Source: Trema orientale
Lineage: Eukaryota > Streptophyta > Magnoliopsida > Rosales > Cannabaceae
Assembly (NCBI GenBank): GCA_002914845.1
Contig: JXTC01000066.1
Coordinates: 307,779 to 371,778 of the forward strand
DNA length: 64,000 nucleotides
Direction: 5' to 3'
Shown here: positions 36,500-47,776 of the stretch, in pieces
Numbering within the stretch: position 1 is the first letter of the stretch
Layout of the letters: each line of letters opens with the position of its first letter
The notes under the pieces: model-generated
Database searches by the model: none
Told to the model about the DNA's origin: nothing
What the model saw: only the letters and a program-made list of their open reading frames with translations
Translations under genes and position numbers: made by a program

Positions 36500-38190
36500 G
36501 ATCATATAATTAAATACTCTATATAGAATATGCATGCAACATTATTCATATAATAATCAAGTATTGGCAGAATTTAATAAAATAGAAAAGTTAATGATTA
36601 TCAATCAATCTAACATTTATTATTATTATTTAATAATTGAACAATCTTTTCACAAAAGATATTGTAAAATAATAACTATGAGAGATAATGTTCAAGTTTA
36701 AATAATTAATATTTTCACAAAATCTAATTTATTTAATTAAAAGATTTAATCCAAATTAAATCTCCTTGTATATTTCAAAATTCGAATTCAATTTTTGCAT
36801 TTAAATTTTGAATTATAAATTTAATTATCTCATAATTAAAATATCTTCCACTAATTGGTTTTTCAAAAATTGAAATTATCTCAGAATTTTTAAATCGTTA
36901 TTTTAATCTCATTAAAAAAAATGTAAACTTTCTATTTAAATTTAAATTTGATATGTAGATGATTTAATCAAATTAAATTTCTACAAATATCTGTTGATTT
37001 GAATTTAACTTTCAGATTTCAAATCTCAAAATAATTATCACATAATTAATATTGATCATCTAATGATTTAATCACATTAATCTATTAGATTATTTCCATA
37101 TTTAAATTTAACATTTGAATTTCAAATCTTTAAATTAATTATTAGATAACTGATATAGATAATCTTTTGAAAATTTAATCTTATTAAATTTTTTAGATTA
37201 TCTCCTGATTTAAATTCAACATTTGAATTTTAAATCATAAATTAATTATCAAATAATTAATATAATAATATTATCCAATCAAATTTAGATTTATCTCATA
37301 CTATATAGTCATCATTTTAATCACATTAAAAATAAATAGAATGTTCAAAATTTAGCCAAATATGAAACAATCTCATAATTTCTAATTATCCATTTAAATT
37401 TGAATAAAGTAAACTACTAACTTTAAATTCAAATTCAAATAGATTTGGGTAAATAAGATATTCTATCTAATTTTAATTTGAAATCTTCACAAGTTCCAAA
37501 TTTAAATAGTAAAAGATTTAACTATTTAAATCTCTTAGAATATCTCTAAATTTGAATTCAAAATAAATTCAAATTCAAATTAACAACTAATTATCACATA
37601 AATAGTTTAGGAAATATCTAACTAAAATTTGAATTTGTAAAGTTTAAATATTATCACATAATATCTAATTAATAATCACCTACTTATTTAAATTAATTAT
37701 CTCGTACTTAATTTAAATAATCATTATCTGATAATGATAACTGACAAGATTTGATTTCCTTAAATAGTGGGATCTTATCCGTGTTTAAATTTGAAATCAA
37801 ATTTATTTAAAAATATAATCATGATTATATTTAAATAGTCATTTAAATTTCCTTAAATCAAGTGATCTTATTCTTGATTTAAATTTATTTAAACTGAGGA
37901 TTTTATCCTTAATTTAAATTTATTTAAATGAAGGATCTTCTAAATCTTTCAGTAAACTAAGGATCTTATCCTTAATTTAAATTTTTCCATAAACAAAGGA
38001 TCTCAAATATTTAAATTTCAAAATTAGATAATATAGGATTTTCTGATAAAATCTTATTCTATCGGATTAGTTACCAAATTTGAATTTCAAAAAAAAAAAA
38101 TAAGGTAACCAATTCAAATTTCCTAAATTATCTCTAATTCGAAATTCAAATAAGGAAATTTTAAAATAAGAAATTATCTAAAATGGATAA
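36500..38190. other. C3 leader, extremely AT-rich, non-coding
   Basis: AAATTTAAATT-type words and repeated GGATCTTATCCTT...AATTTAAATT units (37740-38000) fill the stretch. It is the counterpart of 18031-20600 in C2. Confidence 0.6.
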
Positions 38191-38264
38191 TTTGACGTCA
38201 ACGGTATCGGGATGCCGATAGGGTCGCTGGAATGGGATCTGTTGGGAAGACGACAGCCTCGGGG

Positions 38265-38576
38265 CATCACACGGCCACGCATGGGAAAAATCCCATGCGT
38301 CCATGTATTCGTGAAGCGCCCGTGTGGCCACCATACAAGACGACACCCATGCGGCTCACCGAAGCAAGGCGAAGCCCGCACGGCCATCGACTCGGGACGA
38401 AGCCCGCGTGGCCATGAGAATGAGGCAACACCCGTGCAGCTAGCGCATGGGGTGCCATCCGCGCGGCCACGGGAGCGGGGCAACGCCCATGCGGCCAGTG
38501 CATGGGGTGCCACCCATATGGCTAGCATGCAGGGCTGCTCCCTCGTGGCCTGCAAGCGGGTCTCCCCGCCCTGGCA
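38265..38576. repeat. 27-28 bp GC-rich minisatellite in C3 leader
   Basis: A motif close to CCCRYGYGGCCA recurs about a dozen times with starts near 38265, 38292, 38319, 38346, 38375, 38403, 38431, 38458, 38486, 38513, 38540 and 38565. The steps are 27-29 bases, the last 25. The spacers carry GAAG or GGGGCAAC words. Units differ by several bases, so the array is old. Long open frames on both strands (for example 38212-38685 plus and 38178-38729 minus) are a by-product of GC-rich repeats near AT-rich DNA. Confidence 0.75.
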
Positions 38577-38979
38577 ACAAGGGCAGCGCACACGACTGTT
38601 AGCATGCGCCGCCTTGTACCATTTTCGAAACCAAAAATTCTGTAATTTAATTGTTAAATACTTTTTCTCAAAAACTAAAATATAATTAAAGATCAAATGA
38701 CTTTCTACGCACAGTTTTATCAAGAACATATAACATAATCACATAGAAAATCAAGAACATGCTAGAATTATAATAAAAAATGAAAAACACATGATCATAA
38801 ACTCATAGCAACATCTAATTGATTATCATTTAAACTCATTAAATCAATCAATCATCATACATAATAGAGTATACTCATAAACATGAATAAGACCAAACAT
38901 AACTACAGAGATCATTATGGAAATCAAAGATCATTAGATAAAAGAGAATTAACATGAACAAAATATGCTAGATCATTAA

Positions 38980-39001
38980 AAACCTTTGCTCTGGTACCAA
39001 T
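38980..39001 (-). other. C3 primer-binding site
   Basis: On the minus strand TTGGTACCAGAGCAAAGG directly follows the 5' LTR end, one base from TTGGTATCAGAGC. Confidence 0.75.
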
Positions 39002-40663
39002 TACTAGAAATTTCGAAAAATAATTTCGAAGAACGATTTTACCGAAAACAATTTTCGCAGTTTTGTAAACAAATCAAGAACGTAGCAGAATTGGTATTTT
39101 AAAATTTTTCTTGAAAATTTACAAAATAAAATACAGGATCGTTAATCTAACATAAATCAATTTATGGATCTTGGTTTAGATAAAACCTGGAAGTGCTTCA
39201 CAACTATTGAGCCTTCCCATCTATTCTTTGAAGACCGTTGAATGATCCGGTGTGTGGGCACCTTCTTGATTCCCAACGAGAGATGAGCGGACGATCCAAA
39301 AGACGATCTTCTTTCTCTTTGATTGCATGTCTACGGCTATGGGTATCTCTCCCTTGGCAGCCATCAATGAGCTCGGGATTACTCCCATAGTAGCTCGGCT
39401 CTCTCACTCTCTCTTTTTCTCTCTGTATCATGTTAAGCACAGTTATTGTGCATGTAGTAGGTGTGTAGCTACTGTACTGAGGTTTAGGAGAATTTTTCTC
39501 TAAGTATTAGAGAGATGTAAACTCTAATGGGCTTATTGGGCCTAACTGACCATTCAATTAGTATTAGGCTATGTGTGAGCTAGACAAAGGACCTTATGGA
39601 TCCAAATAGTCTAAGCTCCAATGGGCCAACTACTCACAGTCATAATTAACTCTTAATTATGACTGAGCCTTATCTGTTTATATTGGGGCACTCCACTACA
39701 GGCCCAGTATTGCACTCTTAGACTAAATATCATATATTTTCTATGAAGCTAATTAACACTTTAATTAACTTGATCCATTTAGCATATACTATACCTATAG
39801 ATATACCCCTGATGTAATGTCGTACTAGTTAGGTGAAATTACTGTATTACCCCTCCAGTACATATTTACCTTTGAGTTGCCATTTTTCTTCTAATGAATA
39901 ATAATTGACTACGGTGTTTATAACTGCCCATACAAATACAGTCAAATTCACAAAGTAAATACCTAGCGCCTGGTTTTTTATTATTCAAATCCCTGAAAAA
40001 ACTCAAAGTGACATTATATGTATGGTATCTAATCATGAAGGGCGTTCTCGTCAATTCACAAATCTTATCTTTCAAGATATCAAAGTTCAAACCATACAAT
40101 CGGAACTAGTCCTTTAGTAAGTCAAAAAGATAAAACTCATGAAGGCAAGTCCGACAATCACTAGGCTTAAGGTAATTTTGCAATAGTACTAGATTATTGA
40201 AAGATAGAATATTGAGTTACGGCACTTAACCTTAAATTCTATTTTCACTTAGTCCAGTTCAATACACTTATAACATTCTTATAATGCACTAGTGTCTCTA
40301 TCTGAAATCAGACACTTCGATGATTGGAGACTTCATCAATCCTATTAAAATAGACAACACTATATTCTATGGCAAAATAAAGTATTCCATCTTTATTTAC
40401 AGAATGTGAACTCTTTATTTAGACATAATAAAATAAAGAATTTAGTCTCACACGTGTGAACAATTCGCACGAACAATCTTTTTTACTCATTATTAGTCAT
40501 GGAAACTTTTAGACGTTTGCATAATAGAAAACATAAACTTTACATGTATATAATTTGGACATAATATGGAATTCATTGACAGCAAATAAATAACACTTAA
40601 ATCTAATAAATATTGTTTAAAATGCCAAACAAAAAAAATACTTTCTAGAGTATATTCCCAACA
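39002..40663 (-). repeat. C3 5' LTR
   Basis: On the minus strand it starts TGTTGGGAATATACTC and ends TTTCTAGTA, where the final C has changed to T. It matches 29395-30914 closely. Length is 1662 bp. Confidence 0.85.
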
Positions 40664-41219
40664 ATATTATCATGTCCTATCAACTTACGGGACTAGCAAT
40701 ATGTTAAGGGGCCTAACTATGAATATTTTTTTAAAGGAAATGTGTGAACTCAAATGTTTAAGGAAAAAAAGTGTACAGTGAGAACTTGATGAGATTTTAA
40801 AGTATACATAAGCATGCATAGTTTTTACTTACTGAGCTTTAGCTCATTTTAATCTTGTGATGCAGATGAAGAGGCACATTTTGGTGTTGACTAGATGGTT
40901 GCTTGGCTTGCCTTTTGTCGCCATGATCATATAAATGTGGACGAGCTTGAGTCGTGGGTGACATTTTTATATTACGATATTTTGGGTGTAATGAAAATAC
41001 TATTATTGATAGCAAAATAGACTGATGAAAACCTCCTTTGATTATACATGTCACAAAGAAACTTTCTACAAAAAATGTCATGCAGTTGCTTTTGTTTAAA
41101 GGTTTTGAAAAGTTCAAATTTGTCCACCTTTTTATAAAACTAAAAATATGGTTTAAGAAATAATAATACTTCATAGTTTGACTGTATATGATAATAAAGT
41201 TAAACTAAAGGATGTTACA
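40664..41219 (+). repeat. G3 gypsy LTR, right piece
   Basis: The continuation of 28772-29394 beyond C3. It ends GGATGTTACA at 41219 and shares most of 40782-41219 with 1-457. Confidence 0.6.
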
Positions 41220-42729
41220 TTTAATTATTTTATCTATATTGGTGATGTATTTTGAACTCAAAATTGCATGTTATTTGAATTCAGTGTTTATATTTTGTAA
41301 CTTTATCATTTTGAATATTTGTGCATAATTTCTCGTCTTATAACTTTATGAGAATAAAGTTTTGATGAATATCACATAAAAGGTTCTCATTAGCTTTCAA
41401 GACATGCTTTGTTATGCTTTATCTTTTCTGAACATCTATTTCTGATGGTTGTTTAAACCTGGATAACATGTCATATTCTGATTGGATACTTATTATTGGC
41501 TGCTTATTCATGTTTTTACCTTATATTTGTTAATTGGTATCATTCTTATCTTTTATATTTATGCAACTTTTGGATGATATCAAAAGGAGGAGAAGAAAGT
41601 GCATTGATTTAAAACTTTGGTGAATTTGTTCAAAAATAAGTGGTATCCATAAATAATTATTATCCATAATTGATATCTCTCTTATATGAATAATCTTTGC
41701 TTACTTTGGTTATATATATTTTTATTCATATATTGAGGGGGAGCATATTTATGATTTGCTTATGCTGAATTCGTCATTATTATTTTCCATAAATTGTAAT
41801 ATGCTCTTTATAGTTAGATAGAAATGGAAAAAAAGAAATTATTTCACTATTGTGCTTGAATGATTTGACTTTCTCTCATGTTTTGTGATGATTATACTTA
41901 GAGAAAATACATTTTTAACAAATGAAAATTATGCTAGAGCTTTCATGATGTTCAATAGAATTTTTTTCACTTTGTGCTAAGAGCTTTCACGATCTTGATT
42001 TGATACAACTTCTCTATTTTGAGTATGCTATATTTGTCAAACTTATTATCAATAGAGGAGGTTTTGCCCAAAAAAATTAAAAAGAATGCTCTTGTTTTCA
42101 CTTTGGCATGATATTGTTGTTCAATATTATATTTGACATTGTTATTCTTATTTTGAAGATTGTTCAATGCTTGATTCCTCTATATATTGCATAACTTGTC
42201 ACTACAACAATGAGACCATTTTATAACACTAGAATGATAACTAATTTTTACATGGGAGAAAATTATTTGTGTATTACTCTTTCACATACTTTTGACATGA
42301 ATTCAAATAGAGAAAGTAATATCGTGAATTATTGTGGGGAGAATCTTATTTCAAAGTGATAGATTAGTTTGTATGAGATATCTAGTTTGAAATTTGTTTC
42401 TATCTTTTTGATGATGTCAAAAGGGGGAGAAGAATGTTAATTCATGAATATTGAAAATAAAAAAGAGATTTATTCATGAGTGTGCATACTTTAAGGGGGA
42501 GAGTTTTCAGTATATATTCTTTTTACCTTTTATCATAATATGCTTATGATGCTTAATTAAGTTAAAAAGGGGAGCAAGTCCTTTTATTTTGTCAAGCATA
42601 TTTTGATGTAGAACTTAAAATATGGTAAGGATTAAGGTTAACCTGTAAAATTTCATATTTTTATATTCTTATTACATATTTTCTTTTATCTCATAATTCA
42701 ATGTTTGTCATCATCAAAAAGGGGGAGTT
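41220..42729 (+). other. C1 3' untranslated region with several polypurine-like blocks
   Basis: No gene is visible. Purine blocks like a polypurine tract recur: ATATCAAAAGGAGGAGAAGA (41578), GAGGGGGAGCAT (41737), GTGGGGAGAAT (42337), GATGTCAAAAGGGGGAGAAG (42413), AAGGGGGAGAG (42492), and the true tract at 42716-42729 before the LTR. Repeated polypurine-like motifs downstream of pol are typical of SIRE-type copia elements. Confidence 0.65.
42716..42729 (+). other. C1 polypurine tract
   Basis: AAAAAGGGGGAGTT abuts the 3' LTR start TGTTGAG. Confidence 0.8.
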
Positions 42730-44240
42730 TGTTGAGAAATTAAGATTTCAATCTTACTCACTCTTATTTTGAAGATAACAAACATTTGATTTGGTACTAA
42801 TAATCTACTTGAGTATATAGCAATTTAAATGGAAAAGATCATAAGACATTCAAGATGGAATATGAAAAATAGCTTGAAGACAAAGATCAAGTATACAAGA
42901 CTTAGGCTAGCAAAGGTTAAATATGTAGTTCTTATATTTGAATATATGTTTACATATAATATGATCTAAATGGCTTACATTTTTCTAAAAATAGAAATTT
43001 TCAAACCAACATATTCAAAATGGTTTATCTTCAATTAAAGTTTGAAAATTTACCTTACACTATTTTTAAATTGATTTATGAATTTCAATAGTATCCACGT
43101 TTCATAAAAATCAACTTAAGAAGTTACAATTTGAAAAGAATCAAAAGTACCTTGAAATAAAATTGAAATTCGCTCTCTGGTATTTTAGGTCTACCTAAAA
43201 TCCATTTTCGGTCTACCGATTCTGTGACTTTTTTTAGCAACTTTTAAATTCGACCATTAGAACTGCACTACCAATGGTTAGTATTTTTTGGTCTATCGAA
43301 AACTCACTTTTGATCTACCGAAAATGGCAGAAACTGTGTCTAATGGATATTAATGACTAGTTTTCATATAAGCTTATAAATAGAAGCATTTTTAAGACTT
43401 GAAATAACTTTGGAACATCCTTACATTGCGCATATCATATATTCAAGTTGTTCTAGTAAATTTTTGTGATCCAAATTTTCAAATCCACTTTTTCACAAAA
43501 ATCATTTGAGCCAAACTAGATCATATCTTATGTTTGCGTCTATTCTCTCTAAGCTTACCTTGTATCAAATACTTTCATTAGAGAGATATTCTAGTTAAGA
43601 GATTCAACAGAAACCAAATTGTAATTATGAGATAAGGTTAGCACTGGATTCATAAACATCCCGATTTAGGTGACGTTGCTACCAGAGTCTAAATAATCTG
43701 AGTGTAGGCGAGGTTGTCACCAGAGTCTAAACAACCCATGAATTGGTGAGATTGGCACTATTGTCTAAACAATCCGTGTAGATGAGGTTGTCACCGGAGT
43801 CCAAACAATCCGAGGTTAGGCGTGATGGAGTCAGATTCAAGACTATTGTAAAGACATGGGTGAGCCTAAGAAGAATTCACTCTATTTGTCAAAGGGCCAG
43901 TCAAGCCCACAATCTTGATCCGATAGTAGAAAGCTTAAAGCAAGTTGCCGAGGGCCTGCGGCATAGGCAAATCATTGTGTTTGTCGAATCTCATAAAAAT
44001 CGAGTTTGCATTTTCTCTATCCCTACACTCTTTATTTTATTACAAGCTATTTTATTGAGTATTCGATATTTAGTGTGCTTAATTTACTTGGCATTATTAT
44101 TATATATATTTGGTATTATTGTTAATTTAGCTTAAAAGTTTAAAAAGAGTGGTCTATGGTTTTATATAGTTGAAAAGTCTCTTAAAAAGTTTTAAAACCC
44201 AATTCACTCACCTTCTTGGGTAGTCAATCTTAGGCTAACA
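42730..44240 (+). repeat. C1 3' LTR
   Basis: Partner of 13208-14683, followed at once by the GATGC duplication and the resumed G1 reverse transcriptase. It keeps the TATA-like CTTATAAATAG near 43374. Confidence 0.9.
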
Positions 44241-45060
44241 GATGCGATATCCGGACATGAATTGCTAAGCTTTATGGACACATATTTAGCATATAATCAA
44301 ATTTTTATGTATGAGCTCGATGAGGAGAATACCTCATTCATTATTGATCGAGGGCTATACTGTTACAAAAAAATGCCATTCGGACTCATCAACATAGGAG
44401 TAACTTACCAATGTCTTGTCAATATGATGCTTGCAAAATAGATCGGCAAGACAATGGACGTGTATATTGATGATATATTGGTAAAGTTGAAGGAAGCTAT
44501 AGATCATGTCACATATCTTGACGAGATGTTCAAGATTCTTCGGAAGTACCAGATGAAATTAAACCCCCAGAAATGTGCATTTGGAGTAGGATCGGTGAAA
44601 TTCCTTTAGATTTATAGTTTATCAGTAGGGTATTGAAGTTAATCCTCAAAAGATTCAAGCACTAATTGACATGCAGTCTTCTTACAAGCCAAAAGATGTG
44701 CAGAGTTTGGCGAGAAGAATAGCCGCATTGAGTCGATTTGTATGAAGATCGACCGATAAATGTTAACCATTCCTTGAAGTGCTGAAGGATTCGAAAAACT
44801 TCGAGTGGACTGAGACATGCGAGCAAGCATTCCAAGATTTAAAGAAACACTTGGGCTCTCGAAACCAAAACCTGGGGAAAAGCTGTTCTTATACCTCGCT
44901 GTTTCTAAATATGTGACAAGTACTGCATTGATTCGAGAAGAAAAAATTGTACAGCGACCTGTATATTATGTGAGCAAAAGATTTCTCGACAATGAAACGA
45001 GATATCCAGAGATAGAAGAATTGGTGTTGGTTCTTGTTATCGCATCTTGAAAGCTTCATC
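44241..45060 (+). pseudogene. G1 reverse transcriptase C-terminal part and RNase H
   Basis: Reading resumes after C1 with ISGHELLSFMDTYLAYNQI. The catalytic box VYIDDILVK is near 44460, and the thumb region follows (KYQMKLNPQKCAFGVG). Then comes the RNase H of the gypsy type at 44817-45050 (FLYLAVSKYVTSTALIREE). Stops at about 44440 and 44609 and a shift before 44817 break it. The polymerase copies element RNA to DNA; RNase H removes the RNA strand. Confidence 0.85.
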
Positions 45061-45189
45061 CCTATTTCCACGCATATTCCATCAAGGTTTTCACAAATTT
45101 TCCTTTAAAGCAAGTTCTTCAAAAGCTTGAAGCTTTAGGATGATTACTTAATTGGACGGTTGAGCTAAGTTAATTTGATATCAATTTTC

Positions 45190-45765
45190 GACCTCGTACT
45201 ACTATTAAAGGTCAAGCTCTCATGGATTTCACTGCAGAGTTCACTTACGAAATCAACCTTCCCGTAAAAGTAATTGAGAAACCTACATTAGACTTAACAA
45301 AGTTATGGAAGCTCTATGTTGATGAATCATCAAATGAAAATGGCGCTGGCGCGGGTTTGATGTTGATTAGCCCGGAGAGGCATAATATCCATTGTGCACT
45401 TCGCTTTGGATTTCCAGCAACAAATAATGAAACAGAATATGAGGCACTGGTTGCTAGACTCAAGCTCGTATAAGAAATAAAGGTCGAGATGATTGAAGCA
45501 TTTAGTGATTCCCAACTGGTCGTTTATCAAGTGATTAGAGACTACAAAGCAAGAGGAGAGAAAATGATGGCCTATCTATAGGAGGTACAATCCATCTTTT
45601 CAATGTTTACTGCATATAGCGTTCAGCTACTTCCTCGTAGCAAAAGTATCCATGCAGATGCCTTAGCCAAATTAGCTTCGACGAAGGATGCAAAACTACT
45701 AAAAGTAATTCTTGTAGAAATTCCTCGCAAAACCCAGCATCGAAGTAGCGCCTCAAAAAACCATG
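45190..45765 (+). pseudogene. G1 second (archaeal-type) RNase H
   Basis: The open part is 45222-45473: WKLYVDESSNENGAGAGLML carries the first acidic residue, and NNETEYEALVARL the second. A stop at 45471 interrupts it before AFSDSQLVVYQV and the HADALAKLAS end. A second RNase H between the first one and integrase is known from Tat-lineage gypsy elements and supports that placement. Confidence 0.8.
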
Positions 45766-45839
45766 ACAATTGACTAGAAGCCTTCACGGATGGATCCTAT
45801 AATAAAGTATCTACAAGATAGCGACCCCCCTTAAGATAA

Positions 45840-46990
45840 GGAAGATGCAAAACAACTTTGAATGAAGGCTGCTCGCTATATTATTTATGATGGAAAACTG
45901 TATCGTAGGAGTTTTAGCTCGCTATTATTATTATACATTGATGAAGGAAAAGTACTCTACATTGTGAGAGAAATTCATTAAGGAATATGTGGAAATCATT
46001 CTAGGGAGTAGGCACTTGCAAACAAAGCTCTAAGGCAAGGATATTTTAAGCCTACTATGAAGAAGGATGCTATAGAGTTTGCCGAAAATGCGATAAATGT
46101 CAGCGATTTGCAACTATTCCTAGATCGCCTCCTGCTTCTCTTACCTCAATGACTAGCCTATGGCCATTCACAGTATGAGAGATTGACATTATTGGAACAC
46201 TTCTATTGACACGAGGTGGATTGAAGTTTGCGGTGGTCATAGTGAATTATTTCACCAAGTGGACAGAAGCTGAAGTTTTAAGTACCATTTTTGCATAGAA
46301 GATGACAGATTTTATTTATAAGTCTATCATTTGTCGATATAGTATACCACATACAATAGTCTCAGATAATAGAAAGTAATTCGATTGCAACGAATTCCAT
46401 AATTTAAAGAGCTACTTGGTTGTCATTCATCCACAAGCCTATGGTTAGGTCAAAGCTGTAAACAAAGTTTTGAAGCAAAATTTAAAGACGAAGTTGGAGA
46501 GCTACAAAGGAGCTTAACCAGAGATACTTCCTGAAGTATTATGGGCTATCGCACCACTCAATGGACTATTGCTGGTGAAAGCCCATTTTCATTGGCTTAT
46601 GGATATGAAGCGATGATCCCTGTTGAAATTAGTGCGAGCTCCTTATGAAGATCTACTTATGAGTAGGATGAGAATCATTCATTGATGAGAATTGAGCTCG
46701 ATCTTCTGGAAGAAAGGTGAGAGCAATCACAGCTACGAATTGCGTTATACTAATAGCGTACTACTCGCCACTACAATTCTAAAGTCAAGAATAGACAATT
46801 TGACATTGGTGATCTTGTTCTTCGACAAGTTCTCCCTAACACAAAAGAGCATAATACTGGTGTATTTGGACCCTCTTGCAAAGGGCTATATGTTATAGAC
46901 ATTATCATTCGATCTGAGATATACAAATTAGCTCACACAGCAGGATAGAAGATTGAACGTGCTTGGAATACAGAACAGCTTCATTGTTAT
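45840..46990 (+). pseudogene. G1 integrase, broken
   Basis: The zinc-binding part is near 45970-46130 (GNHSRE, then CDKCQRFATI). The core follows with IDIIGTLL (first aspartate), VIVNYFTKWTEAE and HTIVSDN (second aspartate). The C-terminal segment near 46690-46980 has VLRQVLPNTKEHNTGV-like text and a WNTEQLHCYY-type end. Stops are frequent. Confidence 0.75.
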
Positions 46991-47018
46991 TATTAATAAT
47001 TTTGTATCTTCAAAATGC

Positions 47019-47391
47019 TTCAATGACTTGGAGCGCAAATCTTCTCTATTTGTAATTCGAGCTATTAATAAAAGCATTATTTCTTCAGTTAATTGTCTTG
47101 ATACATGTTAATTCTATTAAACAAAACATCCATAGTTAATTGTAATTCAATGACTTGGAGCGCAAATCTTCTCTATTTGTAATTCGAGCTATTAATAAAA
47201 GCATTATTTCTTCAGTTAATTGTCTTGATACATGTTAATTCTATTAAACAAAACATCCATAGTTAATTGTAATTCAATGACTTGGAGCGCAAATCTTCTC
47301 TATTTGTAATTCGAGCTATTAATAAAAGCATTATTTCTTCAGTTAATTGTCTTGATACATGTTAATTCTATTAAACAAAACATCCATAGTT
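47019..47391. repeat. 127-bp tandem triplication after G1 integrase
   Basis: Three copies start at 47019, 47146 and 47273 (TTCAATGACTTGGAGCGC). The third is cut after 119 bases at CATCCATAGTT. No difference between copies was found by eye, while surrounding G1 DNA is full of mutations. The triplication is therefore much younger than the element, or the copies have been homogenised, or it is an assembly effect. Confidence 0.9.
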
Positions 47392-47776
47392 CGATGTGAC
47401 ATATTTCTATTTATTCTATTTGACATGGAACTTTTAAAAAACAAATATTGAGTTCGCATCACTCACGCTCGTTATTTTTCATAAGTGACCTAACTTATCC
47501 TAATACTTAAAAACTTATTTTAAGTTGTTAGATTAGAATTGCAATAGCATAATGATCAGTCACTTCATATGATTGACTACTTGATTAAATTATGCATCTA
47601 TATTATTACGCGATGTATGTTTTTTATTTTTCAATACTAACAATGCTTGCTTGAATAAAAAATAGATAAAATAAAAGTTGTTCTAAATAAGTTCACACCA
47701 ATGCGCAAGAAAAATATTACAAATATTACGGGAGAAGCCCGCATTGTTCATTAGCTTACAAAGTTAGTTTTAAAAA

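Larger units (their letters stand above)
29395..40663 (-). mobile_element. C3: Ty1/copia element, Angela-like, minus strand, inserted in G3
   Basis: On the minus strand the 5' LTR is 40663-39002 and the 3' LTR 30914-29395. The primer site, long leader with GC-rich minisatellite, integrase and reverse transcriptase lie in order between them. The flanking ATGTT/ATATT is a probable target duplication. The leader shares conserved segments with C2, so both belong to one lineage, but their LTR sequences differ. The copy is dead: there are many stops, a deletion joins RNase H to the 3' LTR, and another block (G4) splits the reverse transcriptase. Confidence 0.85.
13208..44240 (+). mobile_element. 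C1: Ty1/copia element, SIRE/Maximus-like, inserted in G1
   Basis: LTRs of 1476 and 1511 bp (TGTTGAG...CTAACA) flank it. The 5-bp sequence GATGC stands directly before 13208 and directly after 44240, a perfect target duplication. A met-tRNA-type primer site and a gag frame follow the left LTR. The right end has a long non-coding stretch with several AAGGGGGAG blocks before the 3' LTR, as in SIRE-type elements. Protease to RNase H are not seen. That region is taken by C2, G2, G3 and C3, with deletions likely. Confidence 0.9.

Noticed and set aside
38178-38729. Long open frames on both strands (183 and 157 codons) in the GC-rich block
   Set aside because: They overlap a 27-28 bp tandem repeat, exist on both strands, and give Arg/His/Pro-rich text with no domain. 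GC-rich repeat DNA lacks stop codons by composition.
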